Assembly: GCA_021234155.1 (NCBI GenBank)
Contig: JAJEKV010000157.1
Coordinates: forward strand, 590,807-654,806
Source of the DNA: Isoetes taiwanensis
Taxonomy: Eukaryota > Streptophyta > Lycopodiopsida > Isoetales > Isoetaceae
Direction of reading: 5' to 3'
Length of the DNA: 64,000 nucleotides
The notes beneath the pieces were generated by a model. It was given only the letters and a program-made list of their open reading frames with translations, searched no databases and was not told where the DNA came from. Position numbers and translations under genes: made by a program. Below are positions 45,785 to 57,397 of this stretch, piece after piece (the first letter of the stretch is position 1; each line of letters opens with the position of its first letter).

Positions 45785-47335
45785 GGGTGCCTAGGTGGCA
45801 TGCTTGAGACTAGGTGGCATGCCTGAGCCACCTTGGCATGTTGGAGCCTGCATGGCATGTTGGAGCCACCTTGGCATGTTGGAGCCCACGTGGCATTATG
45901 GAGTCCACGTGGCATGTTTGAGCCACCTTGGCATGTTGGAGCCTAGGTGGCATGTTTGAGCCCACCTTGGCATGTTTGAGCCACCTGGCATGTTTGAGCC
46001 TGGGTGGCATGTTGGAGCCTAGATGGCATGTTTGAGCCACCTAGGAATGTTGGAGCCTAGGTGGCATGTTGGAGCCCACGTGGCATATTTGAGCCACCTT
46101 GGCAAGTTGGAGCATAGGTGGTATGTTGGAGCCCGGCGTGGCATGTTTGAGCACGTTGGAGCCTAGGTGGCATGTTTGAGCCATTTTGTCATGTTAGGCC
46201 CTAGGTGGCATGTTTGAGCCACCTTGGCATGTTTGAGCCTAGGTGGCATGTTGGAGCCACCTTGGCATGTGGGAACCACCTTGGCATGTTTGAGCCTAGG
46301 TGGCATGTTTGAGCCACCTTGGCATGTTGGAGCCCACGTGGCATGTTTGAGCCACCTTGGCATGTTTGAGCACGTTGGAGCCTAGGTGGCATGTTTGAGC
46401 CACCTTGGCATGTTGGAGCCACCTTGGCATGTTGGAGCCTAGGTGGCATGTTGGAGACCACGTGGCATGTTTGAGCCACCTTGCCATGTTAGAGCCTAGG
46501 TGGCATGTTGGAGCCCTGTGTGGCATGCTTGAGCCACCTTGGCATGTTGGAGCCCGTGGCATATTTGAGCCACCTTGGCAAGTTGGAGCATAGGTGGCAT
46601 GTTAGAGCCCGCGTGGCATGTTTGAGCATGTTGGAGCCTAGGTGGCATGTTGGAGCCACCTTGGCACGCGTGGCATGTTGGAGCCCCGCGGGCATGTTTG
46701 AGCCTAGGTGGCGGGTTAGAGCCGCGGTGGCATGTTGGAGCCTAGGTGGCATGTTTGAGCCAACTTGGCATATTTAAGCCTAGGTGGCATGTTGTGAGCC
46801 ACCTTGGCATGTTGGAGGCTAGGTGGCATGGTGGAGCCCACGTGGCATGTTTGAGCCACCTTGGCATGTTTGAGCCTAGGTGGCATGTTGGAGCCTAGGT
46901 GGCATGTTTGAGCCCACCTTGGCATGTTTGAGCCACCGGCATGTTTGAGCCTAGGTGGCATGTTGGGAGCCTAGGTGGCATGTTTGAGCCACCTTGGCAT
47001 GTTTGAGCCTAGGTGGCATGTTGGAGCCACCTTGGCATGTTGGAGCCTAAGTGAGCCTGCATGGCATGTTTGAGCCTATGTGGCATGTTTGAGCCACCTT
47101 GGAATGTTGGAGCCTAGGTGGCATGTTGGAGCCCACGTGGCATATTTGAGCCACCTTGGCAAGTTGGAGCATAGGTGGCATGTTGGAGCTGCGTGGCATG
47201 TTTGTGCACGTTGGAGCCTAGGTGGCATGTTTGAGCCATTTTGTCATGTTGGAGCCTAGGTGGCATGTTGGAGCCACCTTGGCATGTTTGAGCCTAGGTG
47301 GCATGTTAGAGCCACCTTGGCATGTTGGTGCCCAC
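45785..47335. repeat. Minisatellite, ~19-bp unit arranged largely as 38-bp dimers
   Basis: About 80 copies alternate between GCCTAGGTGGCATGTTTGA and GCCACCTTGGCATGTTGGA. Dispersed variants such as GCCCACGTGGCATGT and GCACGTTGGAG suggest higher-order units near 46040-46160, 46490-46630 and 47100-47220. Open frames on both strands here (45810-46961) are products of the repeat and not genes. Confidence 0.95.
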
Positions 47336-47429
47336 GTTATGCAAAAATAGGTGTTAAGTAATTGAAGTAGTTGAAGTAACTTGTGTTACATGGAATACTA
47401 GTATAAGAACATGTGATCGTGCGTGCATC

Positions 47430-47930
47430 ACATGTAGCAAATCAAGTACTGGTCCTACCACTATAAAGACCCGTGATATGGAAGGATAGGACATGTAGAG
47501 AATCAAGTACTCTTTTCCTACTTCTATAAAGACATGTGAGAATAGAAGTATTACACATGTCGTAATTCATGTATTCTTTCCTACAATGCCTTAGCAAATA
47601 AAGTACTCTGTCCTACTACTATAAAGACATGTGACATGGAAGCATATGACATGTAGAGAATCAAGTATTCTTTCCGACTTCTATAAAGACATGTGACAAT
47701 AGAAGTATTACACATGTCGTAATTCATGTATTCTTTCCTACAATTCCTTAGCAAATAAAGTACTCTGTCCTACTACTATAAAGACATGTGAATGGAAGTA
47801 TAAGACATGTAGAGAATCAAATATTCTTTCCTACATCTATAAAGACATGTGACAATAGAATTATTAGACATGTAGAAATTCAAGTACTCTTTCCTACAGT
47901 GGATTGTATTATAAAATGACATGTCACAAT
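47430..47930. repeat. Tandem repeat, ~150-bp unit, about 3 copies
   Basis: Each unit carries AATCAAGTA(C/T)TCTTTCC, CTATAAAGACATGTGA, a GAAGTATTACACATGTCGTAAT block and AGCAAATAAAGTACTCTGTCC. Sub-repeats of CTATAAAGACATGTG occur every 70-80 bases. No gene. Confidence 0.85.
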
Positions 47931-48095
47931 AGAAGAAACTATAAAACAACAGTGGATGTTTTAGTCCACTGAAAAAAGAACACCATTATCGAACAAAACC
48001 ATACCTTCACAAATCCACATGTAGGATTCTTTGAAAACAGGACATGTAGACCTACCAAAACTGATGTTTTCAACAGTGGACCAAAAACCGGGGTG

Positions 48096-48493
48096 AGTGT
48101 GTGGAGAGCACTGATAATTTTTTTCTGCTCCTCCAACATGATTGCCTGCCCCGCAACCACGTTCTCATACTCTGCAACCTTATCTTCCCGCTCATCGAGT
48201 TGAGCTCGGGCAGCCTCGCCCGCTTCGATTGCGGCCCTAAGCCTCTCTTAGAGGTTACATCTCGTGGCGCGCAATTCGCGGTCTATGGCAGCCCGCTGAT
48301 TGTCGCGCACTAAAATCACCTCCCTATAGAAGGCGGCCTTGTCCTCTGCCGCCAGCAGCTTGGCGACGTCTTCATCATTCTTTTCTTTCAGAAGGTGGAT
48401 CTGTTCCTCCGCTTCAGCACGAATGTTCTTAATTTCCTTGACCAAAACTTGAGACAAGATCTCTGCAAGGATGGAATTGGAGCTGGAGGCCAT
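48096..48493 (-). pseudogene. Coiled-coil gene C, left-arm copy, nonsense-mutated and 3'-truncated
   Basis: It starts MASSSNSILAEILSQVLVKE and continues as a heptad-rich helix to RELRATRCNL, then TAA where the right arm has CAA (Q). After the stop the sequence still aligns with the right-arm gene down to the EEQKKIISAL region, then leaves homology at the minisatellite insertion. The promoter keeps a TATATAAAAC box near 48580-48591, about 90 bases upstream of the ATG. See the right-arm copy at 63013-63428. Function unknown. Confidence 0.7.
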
Positions 48494-48579
48494 TGAAAGA
48501 GATGGGAGAACATGAGAGATGGTTGAGGGCGGATGTGGTAGAACAGGAGATGGCGGATAGGAGAAGACAAAGGCCTCCG

Positions 48580-48591
48580 ACGTTTTATATA
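48580..48591 (-). promoter_or_regulatory. TATA box of gene C, left arm
   Basis: The - strand reads CTATATAAAACG, about 90 bases upstream of the gene C start. It is conserved at 62913-62924 in the other arm. Confidence 0.6.
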
Positions 48592-48975
48592 GAAACTAGA
48601 GACACGTTGGAATCTACGGTTGCGAGTACCGATAAAGTTGTGTAATAATCCTATAAGGCGAAATTATAGCATGCAATTAGGCAACGGTAGCCTATGTTCG
48701 CATCATGGGATCCGTCAGATCCTAGCCGTACTATATGCAGGCCGTACAAAAGACAGTGTTATTGTGGCAGCGCATGCCACGTCCTTGGTATGTGAGTAGA
48801 CGTTGTCATCCACATGCCACGTACTTTGAGTGCTGGCGCTTGCCAAACCTAGATATGACTAATTCGCATTTACCTGCAAGATATCACAGATAATCTAGCT
48901 AGATATTTGTGTTACAGATAGTTTTTTATTATTAAATTAGGAATTTGTACATACAACGAGGTGTACGTTATGGAG

Positions 48976-49042
48976 ATCATACGACGCGAAATCCATTGAT
49001 TGCTACCTAATTGCAAGCATTGCATTTCACGTCGTGTGATCT
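48976..49042. repeat. Inverted motif pair between genes A and C, left arm
   Basis: GATCATACGACGCGAAAT is followed by TTGATTGCTACCTAATTGCA and then TTTCACGTCGTGTGATC. The pair can fold into a stem of about 16 bp with a ~35-base loop. The mirror copy is at 62465-62531. Confidence 0.85.
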
Positions 49043-49139
49043 TTTAATAAAACAAAACATACATTTGAACAAGAGAACAGATAGAAGCAAAAAATAGAGA
49101 AAACTTTTCTTTGAAGCAAAAAATACATAGATACAACGG

Positions 49140-49538
49140 CTAGGGATCTTCATGATCCTCTAGCTGATTTTCATGATCCTGTAGCTGAAGCCGTAAAGCT
49201 GCGTTCTCATCCTCCGCAGCTCGGAGCTTCTTCTCCATATCTTCTAAGGACTGCGAAATATTGTGGGCAGTTAAAACTGCCTCGGCCCTGCGGCTAGTCG
49301 CCTCTCGGTACATGGCGAATGTTTCGGCGAGCTCAATGTCTCGCTCATGCAGCAGCGCCCTCGTGAAAACTAATCTGTCGACCGCCTCAATATTCTCGGC
49401 GACGAGACGGCTGTTTTCATCGTGGATCTCCTTGAATCTCTTCATCACCACTGCAAGGGTGATGTCCACGGACAGCTCTTGGCGCGGGGGAGTGCTATCT
49501 TGACGTGGTCGCTTGCTAGAGGAAGATGAAAATGCCAT
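49140..49538 (-). CDS. Coiled-coil gene A, left-arm copy A1, 132 aa, unknown function
   Basis: The start is taken at 49538 (MAFSSSSSKRPRQDSTPPRQ) because the right-arm copy starts at the equivalent ATG; an upstream in-frame ATG at 49604 lies in the TATA-to-start leader and is less likely. The protein has a basic S-rich start, DITLAVVMKRFKEIHDENSR, a continuous heptad-rich helix and an acidic end repeating NQLEDHED. There is no membrane segment. It is shared by four copies (this one, 60416-60840, 60952-61374 and 61947-62366). The N-terminal KRPRQ could be a nuclear-localisation-like patch. Related to gene B by its DI-L-V-MKR-KE motif. Confidence 0.65.
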   Translation of the reverse strand: MAFSSSSSKRPRQDSTPPRQELSVDITLAVVMKRFKEIHDENSRLVAENIEAVDRLVFTRALLHERDIELAETFAMYREATSRRAEAVLTAHNISQSLEDMEKKLRAAEDENAALRLQLQDHENQLEDHEDP

Positions 49539-49618
49539 CGGAGCGTAAGAAGTATAGAAGATGAGCGTAAGGCTAAGGCTAAGAGGATCGGAGGTCGAAG
49601 GCAAGATAGAAGGTCTTC

Positions 49619-49629
49619 TATTTATAACA
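49619..49629 (-). promoter_or_regulatory. TATA box of gene A1
   Basis: The - strand reads GTTATAAATAG about 85 bases upstream of the gene A start, mirrored at 61853-61863. An inverted motif pair (49651-49713) lies about 20 bases further upstream. Confidence 0.6.
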
Positions 49630-49650
49630 TAGATTTCGTAGTAGCTTGAG

Positions 49651-49820
49651 TCACACGACGCGAAGGATGCCGTCGGCCAGGAAAATGGACCGTTACTTCT
49701 CGCGTCGTGTGAGGAAAAAGGACCGTTACTTCTCGCGTCATTTCTTCCAGAGAAATATCACAAGACGCGAAAGCTCGTGTTCGTCAGAAAATCAGACTGA
49801 TGTATTTCGCGTGGTGTGAA
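49651..49820. repeat. Two adjacent inverted motif pairs upstream of gene A1
   Basis: TCACACGACGCGAAGG (49651) pairs with CTCGCGTCGTGTGAGG (49698). A second set, TCGCGTCATTTCTTC (49733), ATCACAAGACGCGAAAG (49768) and TTTCGCGTGGTGTGAA (49804), follows. A tandem GGACCGTTACTTCTCGCGTC occurs at 49687 and 49720. The mirror set is at 61660-61830. Confidence 0.8.
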
Positions 49821-49943
49821 CAAATACAAATAAAATAATTTTTATTAATAATTTCGGTGATACAATCTATACATAAGTAATTTTACTGATACATAAGTAA
49901 AGATAGAACTTCTCATTGAAGCAAAGATAGAACGGCATGGAGA

Positions 49944-50011
49944 TCATAAGACGCGAAATCCATTGATTGCTACCTAATTGCAAGCAAGGCATTTCGCGTC
50001 GTGTGATCTTT
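49944..50011. repeat. Inverted motif pair between gene A1 and gene A2, left arm
   Basis: GATCATAAGACGCGAAATCC pairs with GGCATTTCGCGTCGTGTGATC across the conserved TTGATTGCTACCTAATTGCA loop. The mirror copy is at 61474-61542. Confidence 0.85.
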
Positions 50012-50074
50012 TAATAAAACAAAACATACATTTGAACAAGAGAATAGATAGAAGTAAAAAATAGAGAAAACTTT

Positions 50075-50702
50075 TGTTTGGGGTCCGGGCTCGGGATCGC
50101 CTGAGGGACAGATCTCTGTGAGATCCTTGAAGTCCGGCAGGGTAAATCCTGAGGCACTCTTGTCACGCGGGATTTTTGCTAACAGAGGAAAGAACAAGAA
50201 AAACTCAGATAAAACAGCAATTGCAATACACAATGAAACACACAAGACACTTGTGGAGAACACGGCAATCCATTGATCAAAACAAGTGTACAATGAAGGC
50301 TCAAAAAGAGCACAACAAAGCGACCAAAGATGTCCGCTCAGAGTAGTGACACAAAGAACACTATGAACCTTTTTTTTTTTTTTTTTTGAAGGAGCAAAAA
50401 TGCTACAATATATAGGAACACCGAGTGGGCCTACGGCCTGAATCTGATCCTCATCATGACAACGCGTGCTCCACTACTTGGGCACTCGAACAGAAGGGGA
50501 ATGAGCTGTCAGCGGCCCGTGCTAACAGACAAGTAGTGGCCCGCCGTGGGTCCTACCTTTGGGTCTTACGCTTCTTGGAGGAGCTTTGACCTGGCCGTGG
50601 CGCCTTTGTAGATCCCTCTTCTTGGACACCGTGGCAGTGGGGCCTCGCCCTCATGCAGCAAGTATAGACACTGTAGGTAATGCGCGAGCACTGGGGCTAA
50701 CA
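50075..50702 (-). repeat. 3' LTR of the gypsy element
   Basis: Ends TG...CA on the - strand. It shares the GTGAGATCCTTGAAGTCC, AATACACAATGAAACACACA and CATGACAACGCGTGCTCCAC blocks with the other LTR. A T17 run near 50370 is shorter in the partner. The open frames inside it are not genes. Confidence 0.95.
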
Positions 50703-50713
50703 CTCCCCCTACC

Positions 50714-53700
50714 AAACTACACTTATTGGCTAGAAAAGGGGCATGAATTAGGGGGTGGGAATCCTCGTTCCTCTTTTCGATCTTGAACATAGAGATGAGG
50801 GAGGCTCAGCTTACTGTATTCACTGAGTGTTGTTCGTCTCTTTTCCAGATTTGCTTGAGTCCTGGATGCCAAACATTCGGCTGCTCCTATGAGAAAGCCT
50901 TCAGAAATCATGTTCTCCAGCGTGGCGTGGATCTCGAGATGGAAGATTTGTGATCTCCATGTATAAGACAAGGTCCAACCCGAACTTTCCAGCATTTGCA
51001 TTGGGGTTGCAAAAATGGATCTGGCACTTGCGTTTCTGCATACTCTGGAGTATGGTCATGAGTCTTTGCACGAATTCGCTTGCGAAATCTGAGATGGATC
51101 AGCTGAAGTTTTGGCTTTGGCAAGGAAGGTTACAAGACCGAGAAATTGCATGCAGGCGGTCTTCCACGAACACGCATTGGGCATGTATATCCGGTTGTTG
51201 GTGTTGTCCAAAGTTTCATCCTCACGCCATTTGGCGTCTGCGGATGAAGCGTGGGTCCCAACGTTTGTCTCACGCAATTGCGGTGGGTGTCAATCTGCAT
51301 GTTCTTTGACTTGTGAGTCCGTAATTCTTGTCTCCATCTTTGGGGAATTGACCTTGATCGAGGTGGGCATCCAAAGCTTGCTAGTGTACTTTCGGTTGTT
51401 TGGGGGTTGGTGCCGGTCATCCCGCATCGTTCTTGGAATTCCAATAATATCTTCTCGGTAGCTGTTTGGTAGCTGTCTCCCATGCACTTGGAATGTACAT
51501 GTCCATCCCGCAGTCTGAGGTCCCACTCATCGGGGAGGGCGTTACGTTTTCGCTCCGTGTGCGCATCGTGCAAGGAAGCATAATGTTGTAAGAACAAGCG
51601 TGCAAGGTCAAGTTCTTGTTTGAGTTGTATAGTTAATGCGAAGGGCGTGCAAGTTCAGCTAGCCATAGCTCCACTTCTTTACGTAGAAGAGGCATGTATT
51701 CCACGAGGTAACAGTTTGCGAAATTTTGTGTCTTGGAGGTACTTGTTCTTCTTGGTCAAAAGAACTGCATTTGTGTATCTCCTTTAAAGTTCTCGGTGCG
51801 TTTATCCGGATGAGCCCGAAAGTAACATGTGCCGTAGAAGTCGCGGCATGACATAAGCCGGGGGCTATGGTCTTTGAGAGCCGAAATGGTCGAGATCGCA
51901 ACCTGTAGGATATCAAAATTGGACGAGAGCACAAAGTGTGCCGCGTTCATGGGACGAATTATGAAGGGCCATTGTCGTTCGATATCGGCTCTGATCGGGG
52001 ACTTGTGGTATCACCCTTGTTTCTCGGAAGAATAAAAGAAAAGTGTTTTTCCTTGCTTGCACATAGTCATGGTAACCGGCCGGATAGTCGGGGAATAGCG
52101 AAGCAAGCCGATAGGGTTTGTTACGCTTTTTCTTACGCATCATCTGGCGGCCGCGCTTTCGACTATCGGAAAGCGTATCTTGTAATCTGCAATGATATCT
52201 TGTTGCTTTCGAGAGACTGGTCCGCATTCGGTGACTTTCGTGTGAGGTGGCCGGACTTGTCCGGAGAAGTTGGGAATCGAGAGGAGCTTGAAGTTGGGAG
52301 TGGCTTGCAAGTCCTGTTTTGAGTGCGACTATTTCAAGAGCATCTGCGGCGTGTGTTGCCGTGAGCTGGTCTAACTTGCCTTGGAGAGATGCGATGTGAG
52401 CATCCTTATTCTCGCAAGGTGGTCGGAAGTCGTGACCTTGGACTCAAGTATCAAGTTGGTCATGCGAAGTGTCTTTGTTCTCGGTCGAGTAGCATTATTA
52501 TTGACGACCCGGATTGTTGTGGCGTGTCTCAAGATCGAGTGTACTTGGTGTCGTTTTGTTTGAGGGACTCCTTGAGTTCCTTGACAATTTTTTGGGATTG
52601 ATGAAGGGTTTCTCGATGGATCATGAATTGATTGTGCAAGGCTTCTTCTCGGCCTCCGGTCCAAATCAGTCTTCGGTGTTGTGACTTCGGCTTGGAGTTG
52701 GTCCACAGGACTCGTGTCGCGGCCCGGTGGTGCTATGAAGTTCTCGTGATGATCACGGAGGGCATCAAGGCGCCGAGGACAGCCATTGTAGGTATCCACG
52801 GTGTGAGGAGGTGGATGGGATGGCTTTGATCTGTCACCCTTGTTTATAGATCCTTGGTCCTTCTTTGTGGAGTGTCCTTGTGAGTACTCGTGAGATCAAT
52901 GGGAGTTTTGTTGTTTCTGCGCCGTTGTTTTTTCTTTGTGTCTTTGGAGTCGAGGAGGTTATAGGTGATGCGGATGTGGGGTAGTGCGGATGAAGAAACG
53001 AACTTGATATTTTCGTGCTTGTTGGATCCATTGGTGCGATCCGCGTTGAGTGTTGAGTTCTTGGAGGTAGAAGCCATCTTGAAGGTCGAGGTCGCCGAGT
53101 AACTGAAAGCCCGGAAGGACGGAGTGGAGTATGAGTGAAAAGTGAGGAGTGGAAGTGACGGTTGGGAAGGGTTTTTTTTTTTTTTTTTTTTTTAAGTTTT
53201 GGGAGACACGTGTCGAAAGATCGTGGACGATTGAGAATCTCAAGAGACGACCTTGAGACCGGGATGTGAGAGTTCTGGCGGAGAATAAAACTTTAATGGC
53301 GGGACGGTATTAATCGGGCCGCGGTTGTCGTAATATTAAAAAGAGGAGTCGAAAAGTTTGCGGTACAAAAATATCGGTGGGGAATGATTACGGAATATCG
53401 TGGGAGGTGACTCCGTCGTGAATGTACCGCTAGGGTTGGTATTAGCCTATAAATTGGAAGTTGGGTTAGTCGAGAAGAACCAAAAATTCGTGAAGATGGA
53501 GAATTTCGATAACCGGTCCGGTGAGCTTCCGCTGAATGGATTACATGCAAGATGGACGCACGTCGATCTGACAATGGCGTCGTGGAATCGCCGGATCCCT
53601 ATGGATCCTTGGTTGGAGGCACCGGCCGTCAACAACCCGGAGATAAACTCGACGCCCGGGGAGGTGATCGTCACCGAGTGGTCGCACTGTGGGGCTTCCG

Positions 53701-53770
53701 CATCCTCCGAGTGGAGTGCCCCCGAGTAAAGGGCGGTAGCAAACATGATAGGGTTTTCCCAATTTTTGTT
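50714..53770 (-). other. Extra ~3-kb region between integrase and 3' LTR, sense frames of unknown meaning
   Basis: On the element's sense strand a frame starts at 53077 (MASTSKNSTLNADRTNGSNK). It is followed by broken frames with coiled-coil character (for example KLDQLTATHAADALEIVALK near 52370, QSQKIVKELKESLKQND near 52590) and a 155-codon frame at 51597-51130. A standard gypsy element has little between integrase and the LTR. This could be a degraded additional ORF or a captured segment. No envelope-type membrane helix was noticed. The + strand frames over it are shadows. Confidence 0.45.
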
Positions 53771-53774
53771 TAGT

Positions 53775-55270
53775 TTAGGACTGTTCGGGTGAAAAATCCC
53801 ACAGCAAATTGTAGCCTTCGGGCAATTTTGTACATAATAGAAAAGTGTTTCTCATAAATTTGTACAAGTGGTATGTTGTTGTAAATTTTGTTCTTGAGCT
53901 AAGGATTCTTGGCCGGGGGTTTGAAATTTCTTGAGTCGAAAAGCCATTGACTAATGTAGGAAATGGAGTGCCATCAATTCTTGTAATTGTAAAACTCCGG
54001 GATGTGGTATCTCGGAAATTTTGTATGGTCCCAACCATCCGAGCTTGAGTTTGCCGGGATGTTGTTGATATCTCGAGTCGTGAAAGAAGAACTAAGTCGC
54101 CAATTTGAAAAGTTTTGTTTTTGATGTGTTTGTCATGCCATTGTTTTTGTAGTTGTTTGCCTTGTTGAAGTCTAAGAAAAGCATCTCTTCGAAGTTCATC
54201 CAGTTGTTCCAGTTGATAAACTCGTTCTTGCAAAGTCTGCCGATGGATTATGTTACATTTGCTAACTGAAATTTGAGTGAGGTAAAATGAACTCAAAAGG
54301 CATAAGAGCCTCTTGGCCATACACAAGTCGAAAAGGTGTTTTGACCGGTTGCTACTTTGTATGTTGTATTGTAAGCCCATAAAACCTGTAGGTAACTTAT
54401 CTTGCCAATCTTTTCTTGTAGGATCACAAATCTTCTTTCGAATGTGGATAAGCACCTTGTTTGTGCTTTCAGCCAAGCCATTACCACGAGGGGATAGTAA
54501 GGCGTGCTTTTTACGTGATGAATGTGCGTGATAGTTAGTGAGTTCAAGCAATAGTGTGATTGATGAAATGAACTCCACGATCACTAACTAATTCTAAGGG
54601 ACATCCAAATCGCGTGATGATGTTCTTGTAGAGAACCTTAGCCGTACTAGCGTACCGCGTGTTGTCGTAGAGCACACGCTTCAGCCCATTTGGTTGCATA
54701 GTCCGTGAAGACTAGAATGTAGCGCGTGCCCTAGTGTTGATTGCGGTGTGGGTCCATGGGACCAACAAAATCCATACCCCATTTGGCAAAGGGAGAGGCG
54801 TGGCTATTGGCGTGGCGGGCAGAGGCGCCGCGGGCGTGGGTCTACCAAGCCTCGACAAACATCACACGCGTGTGTATTTGTGAGCATCTTTGAAAAGCGT
54901 GCAATAAGAATACCCAAAGAAGGAGGAGTTTCCTTTTTGTGTTGTCTCCGCTGAAATGACCACCGCCAAGTCCTTCGTGGGCTTGTTTGACTAGATCGGG
55001 GACCGTGAGGAAGAACACATCGTCGGAGCACATTATGCGTGCCACATTTATAGAGATGGCCGGCAACCATCGTATAATCTCATTTGCCAGCGAAGGAATT
55101 GTTGTTTATGCAGAAGTTGTCTTTCGGAGAGAGCGTGGGGTCACTTGCTGGAGTGCCCCGGAGGAGAAAGCGTTGATAGTCGTGGTACCAATGAGGCGTG
55201 GCGGTGACCAGAACAGTTTGAGCATCAGGAAGGGCATCGTGAACTCCTTCCGAGGGATCATCGTGTGTAT
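53775..55270 (-). pseudogene. Gypsy integrase (zinc, core and C-terminal parts), frameshifted
   Basis: Near 55066-54900 the frame has TVPDLVKQAHEGLGGGHFSG, the H...H half of the HHCC domain. The catalytic core is broken around 54750-54590. The core end and C-terminal part at 54584-53775 carry SPRGNGLAESTNKVL (with the conserved catalytic Glu) and a long coiled region with LRLQQGKQLQKQWHDKH. The C-terminal FQIGDLVLL resembles the GPF/Y-type linker. Integrase would insert the element's cDNA into the host chromosome; this copy is not functional. Confidence 0.8.
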
Positions 55271-55385
55271 CGCGTGAAAGATAGTGGGGGGACCGTGTGG
55301 CGGCGTCCGGCTTGTGAATAATGTCAAAAGGGGCAAACTCTTGCAATATCAATATCCATCGAGCAATTCGCCCGTGGGGTTTGGC

Positions 55386-56707
55386 TTATTGATTAAATAT
55401 AGAAGAGCTTGATGATCCACATAAAGCGAATTTGACTACCAAGAAGATAGTGTCGAAAGGCGTTGTACACAAAAGATAAGGCCAAGGGCTTCCCTTTCCG
55501 TGGCGAATAGTTGCCTTCAGCTCGGGATTGAGTTTTCTGGCTGGCGTATCCGATGGGCTTGTCCCCGATTTGGTGCATACTCTTGAGCTAGAACAGCTCA
55601 ATCGCAAAGCCTGAAACATCAACATGGACATGAAATGGTTTGTCCCATTGAGGTGGTACTAGCACGGGGGCTTCTGTGAGCTTGACTTTGAGTTCTTTAA
55701 AAGCTTGATTTGCATCAGATGTCCAAGTCCATGTGTATGGATTTCCAGTCAGTTTGTGAATTGGATCGGCAGTCGGTGCCAATTCTGGAATAAAGGTGGC
55801 ATAGAAGTTGACTTTGCCAAGAAAGGCGTGTGTCCTTGATGTTCGCGCAGTGGATATGCTCTCGATGACCACGACTGATTTTGGTGGGGTCCGTTGTAAT
55901 GCCGTGTCGACTCGACATGTCCTAGAAGTACACCAGAGGTGACACGAAGGTGCACTTTTTCGGATTGAGGCTAATTCCAGATTCATCACAGCGTTGAAAA
56001 ACTAGTTCAAGTTTTACCAAATGGTCCATAACGTGGGTGTAAGTGGAGAAGTCATCCTGAAAGACTTGCAGAAAGGGATGAACTTGCATGTACTCTTGAA
56101 AAACAGCAAGCATAATGCGTTGAAATGTGGATGGTGAGTTTGACAATCCAAAAGGAACGACTTTGTAAGCAAAGGTACCCCATGGAGTAGTGAAGGTAGT
56201 CTTTAGTTGATCTTCTTCTCGAATGGATATTTGATTATAACCGGAGAAGCCGTCCATGAAGGAGTACATCTCGTGGCCTGCTACATCTTCCAACACTTGA
56301 TCCGTGAAGGGGAGAGGGAAATGATCCCGGTCCGTGGCTTGATTGAGTTTTCTATAATCCACACAAACGCGAATTTTTCCATTATGTTTGAGGGCAATAA
56401 CAATAGGACTTACCCATTCGGAATGTTTGACCTCGTAGATAAGTCCGGGGCCCAAAAGCTTGTCAATTTCGGCTTTAACCTTTTCACGGTAGTTTGGGTT
56501 AAGCCGGTACTGTCGTTGCTAGATGGGTCTAGCATTTGGCTTGGTGGGAATCGAGAGTTGTCCCAATTCTTTCTTGATACCTCGGAGGTCTTTGTAGCTC
56601 CAAGCAAAGATGTGCTTGAAACGTTTGAATAGCACAATGGCTTGCTCACGAATCTTTGGCGTGAGGTCGGCGTGCCAATCGGATTGGTTGATTTGTTCCA
56701 ATATCAA
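55386..56707 (-). pseudogene. Gypsy reverse transcriptase and RNase H, frameshifted
   Basis: RT at 56455-55922 shows SPIVIALKHNGKIRVCVDYR, LNQATDRDHFPLPFTDQVLE, FSGYNQI and VPFGLSNSPSTFQR. The catalytic YxDD box is replaced by FQDDF. RNase H follows at 55989-55588 (WTSDANQAFKELKVKLTEAP, then FHVHVDVSGFAIE) and continues in other frames to about 55386. Together these copy element RNA into DNA. The altered catalytic box and several frame changes indicate an inactive copy. Confidence 0.9.
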
Positions 56708-57397
56708 TTATGTCTACCGCAGAGTTTGAATGTGTGGAATGACTTGATCATCCGAGCGGTGTGGGCTGGCTCACGAGTAGGGACGAGGATGTTCATGTTG
56801 ACCAATTTTGAAAAATAGTGGCGTGCCACTAGGAGTTGGTGTGGTGTCTTCTTGAGCGAGGGAGAGGAGGAGCCGGGGTCTCCTCATGTGGAACCAATGT
56901 GACATTGTTACAAGGTGTCAAATAGGGGTCAACCGGCGTTGCTATGCCTTTATCAATATCCATGTCTTCCCATGGTTGATTGTATTCGGTAAGCCGTGAG
57001 TGGCAAACCCTTGGCTTGTAACCGATAGGTGTTGCAAACTTGTTGAGTCACCTGCCCCGATTCACCGTGATCTGAGAAATGATCCGCCCGTGGTCGATCC
57101 ATCGTGGCGATGAGCTTGCCATCCGTGATAACAAGTTGATCCGTGGGCCCAAGAGTGAATGCTTTTAGCTTGTCTCAAAAGGGTCGTCCTACTAACATTT
57201 CATAATCTCGGGATCTTCTCCTCGCTCTCCAAACACCCGAATTCCATGGTAAATTGTAGATCTCCAATATTACCGGTATTGGTTGTGTAACTCCTTGTGG
57301 TCGCGTGATATGGCCATTCAAAGCTTGATGTCATAAGGGGCGTATGGAGCTCCCTTATGCCCAATTGTCGCCCCGAGATTATACGTAATAAGATTGA

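Larger units (their letters stand above)
45632..48095. other. Insertion in the left arm made mostly of tandem repeats
   Basis: Comparison with the right arm shows that sequence contiguous there (63405-63440, end of gene C and start of its 3' flank) is separated here. Left-arm homology stops at about 45631 (GAGCCCGGTG) and resumes near 48095 inside gene C. The 2.46-kb insert holds a 19-bp minisatellite and a ~150-bp tandem repeat. It removed the last codons of gene C in this arm. Confidence 0.65.

Noticed and set aside
45810-46961. Six or more open frames of 60-92 codons on both strands reading as CHxGSNMPxxLKHAK-type repeats
   Set aside because: They are translations of the 19-bp minisatellite (19 is not a multiple of 3, so all frames cycle). 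No start context or independent support.
45785-47335. Regular short repeats that might suggest a CRISPR array
   Set aside because: There are no unique spacers: the units abut each other as a continuous satellite. The genome is a spliced eukaryote.
49261-49503. Antisense frames across gene A copies (also 61919-62284 on -)
   Set aside because: They mirror the intact coiled-coil frame on the other strand. The sense frame has the TATA box, the start and the copy-to-copy conservation.
52371-53243. Several + and - frames in the gypsy 3' region as separate host genes
   Set aside because: They lie between a purine tract/LTR and integrase inside a bounded retrotransposon, so any coding belongs to the element.
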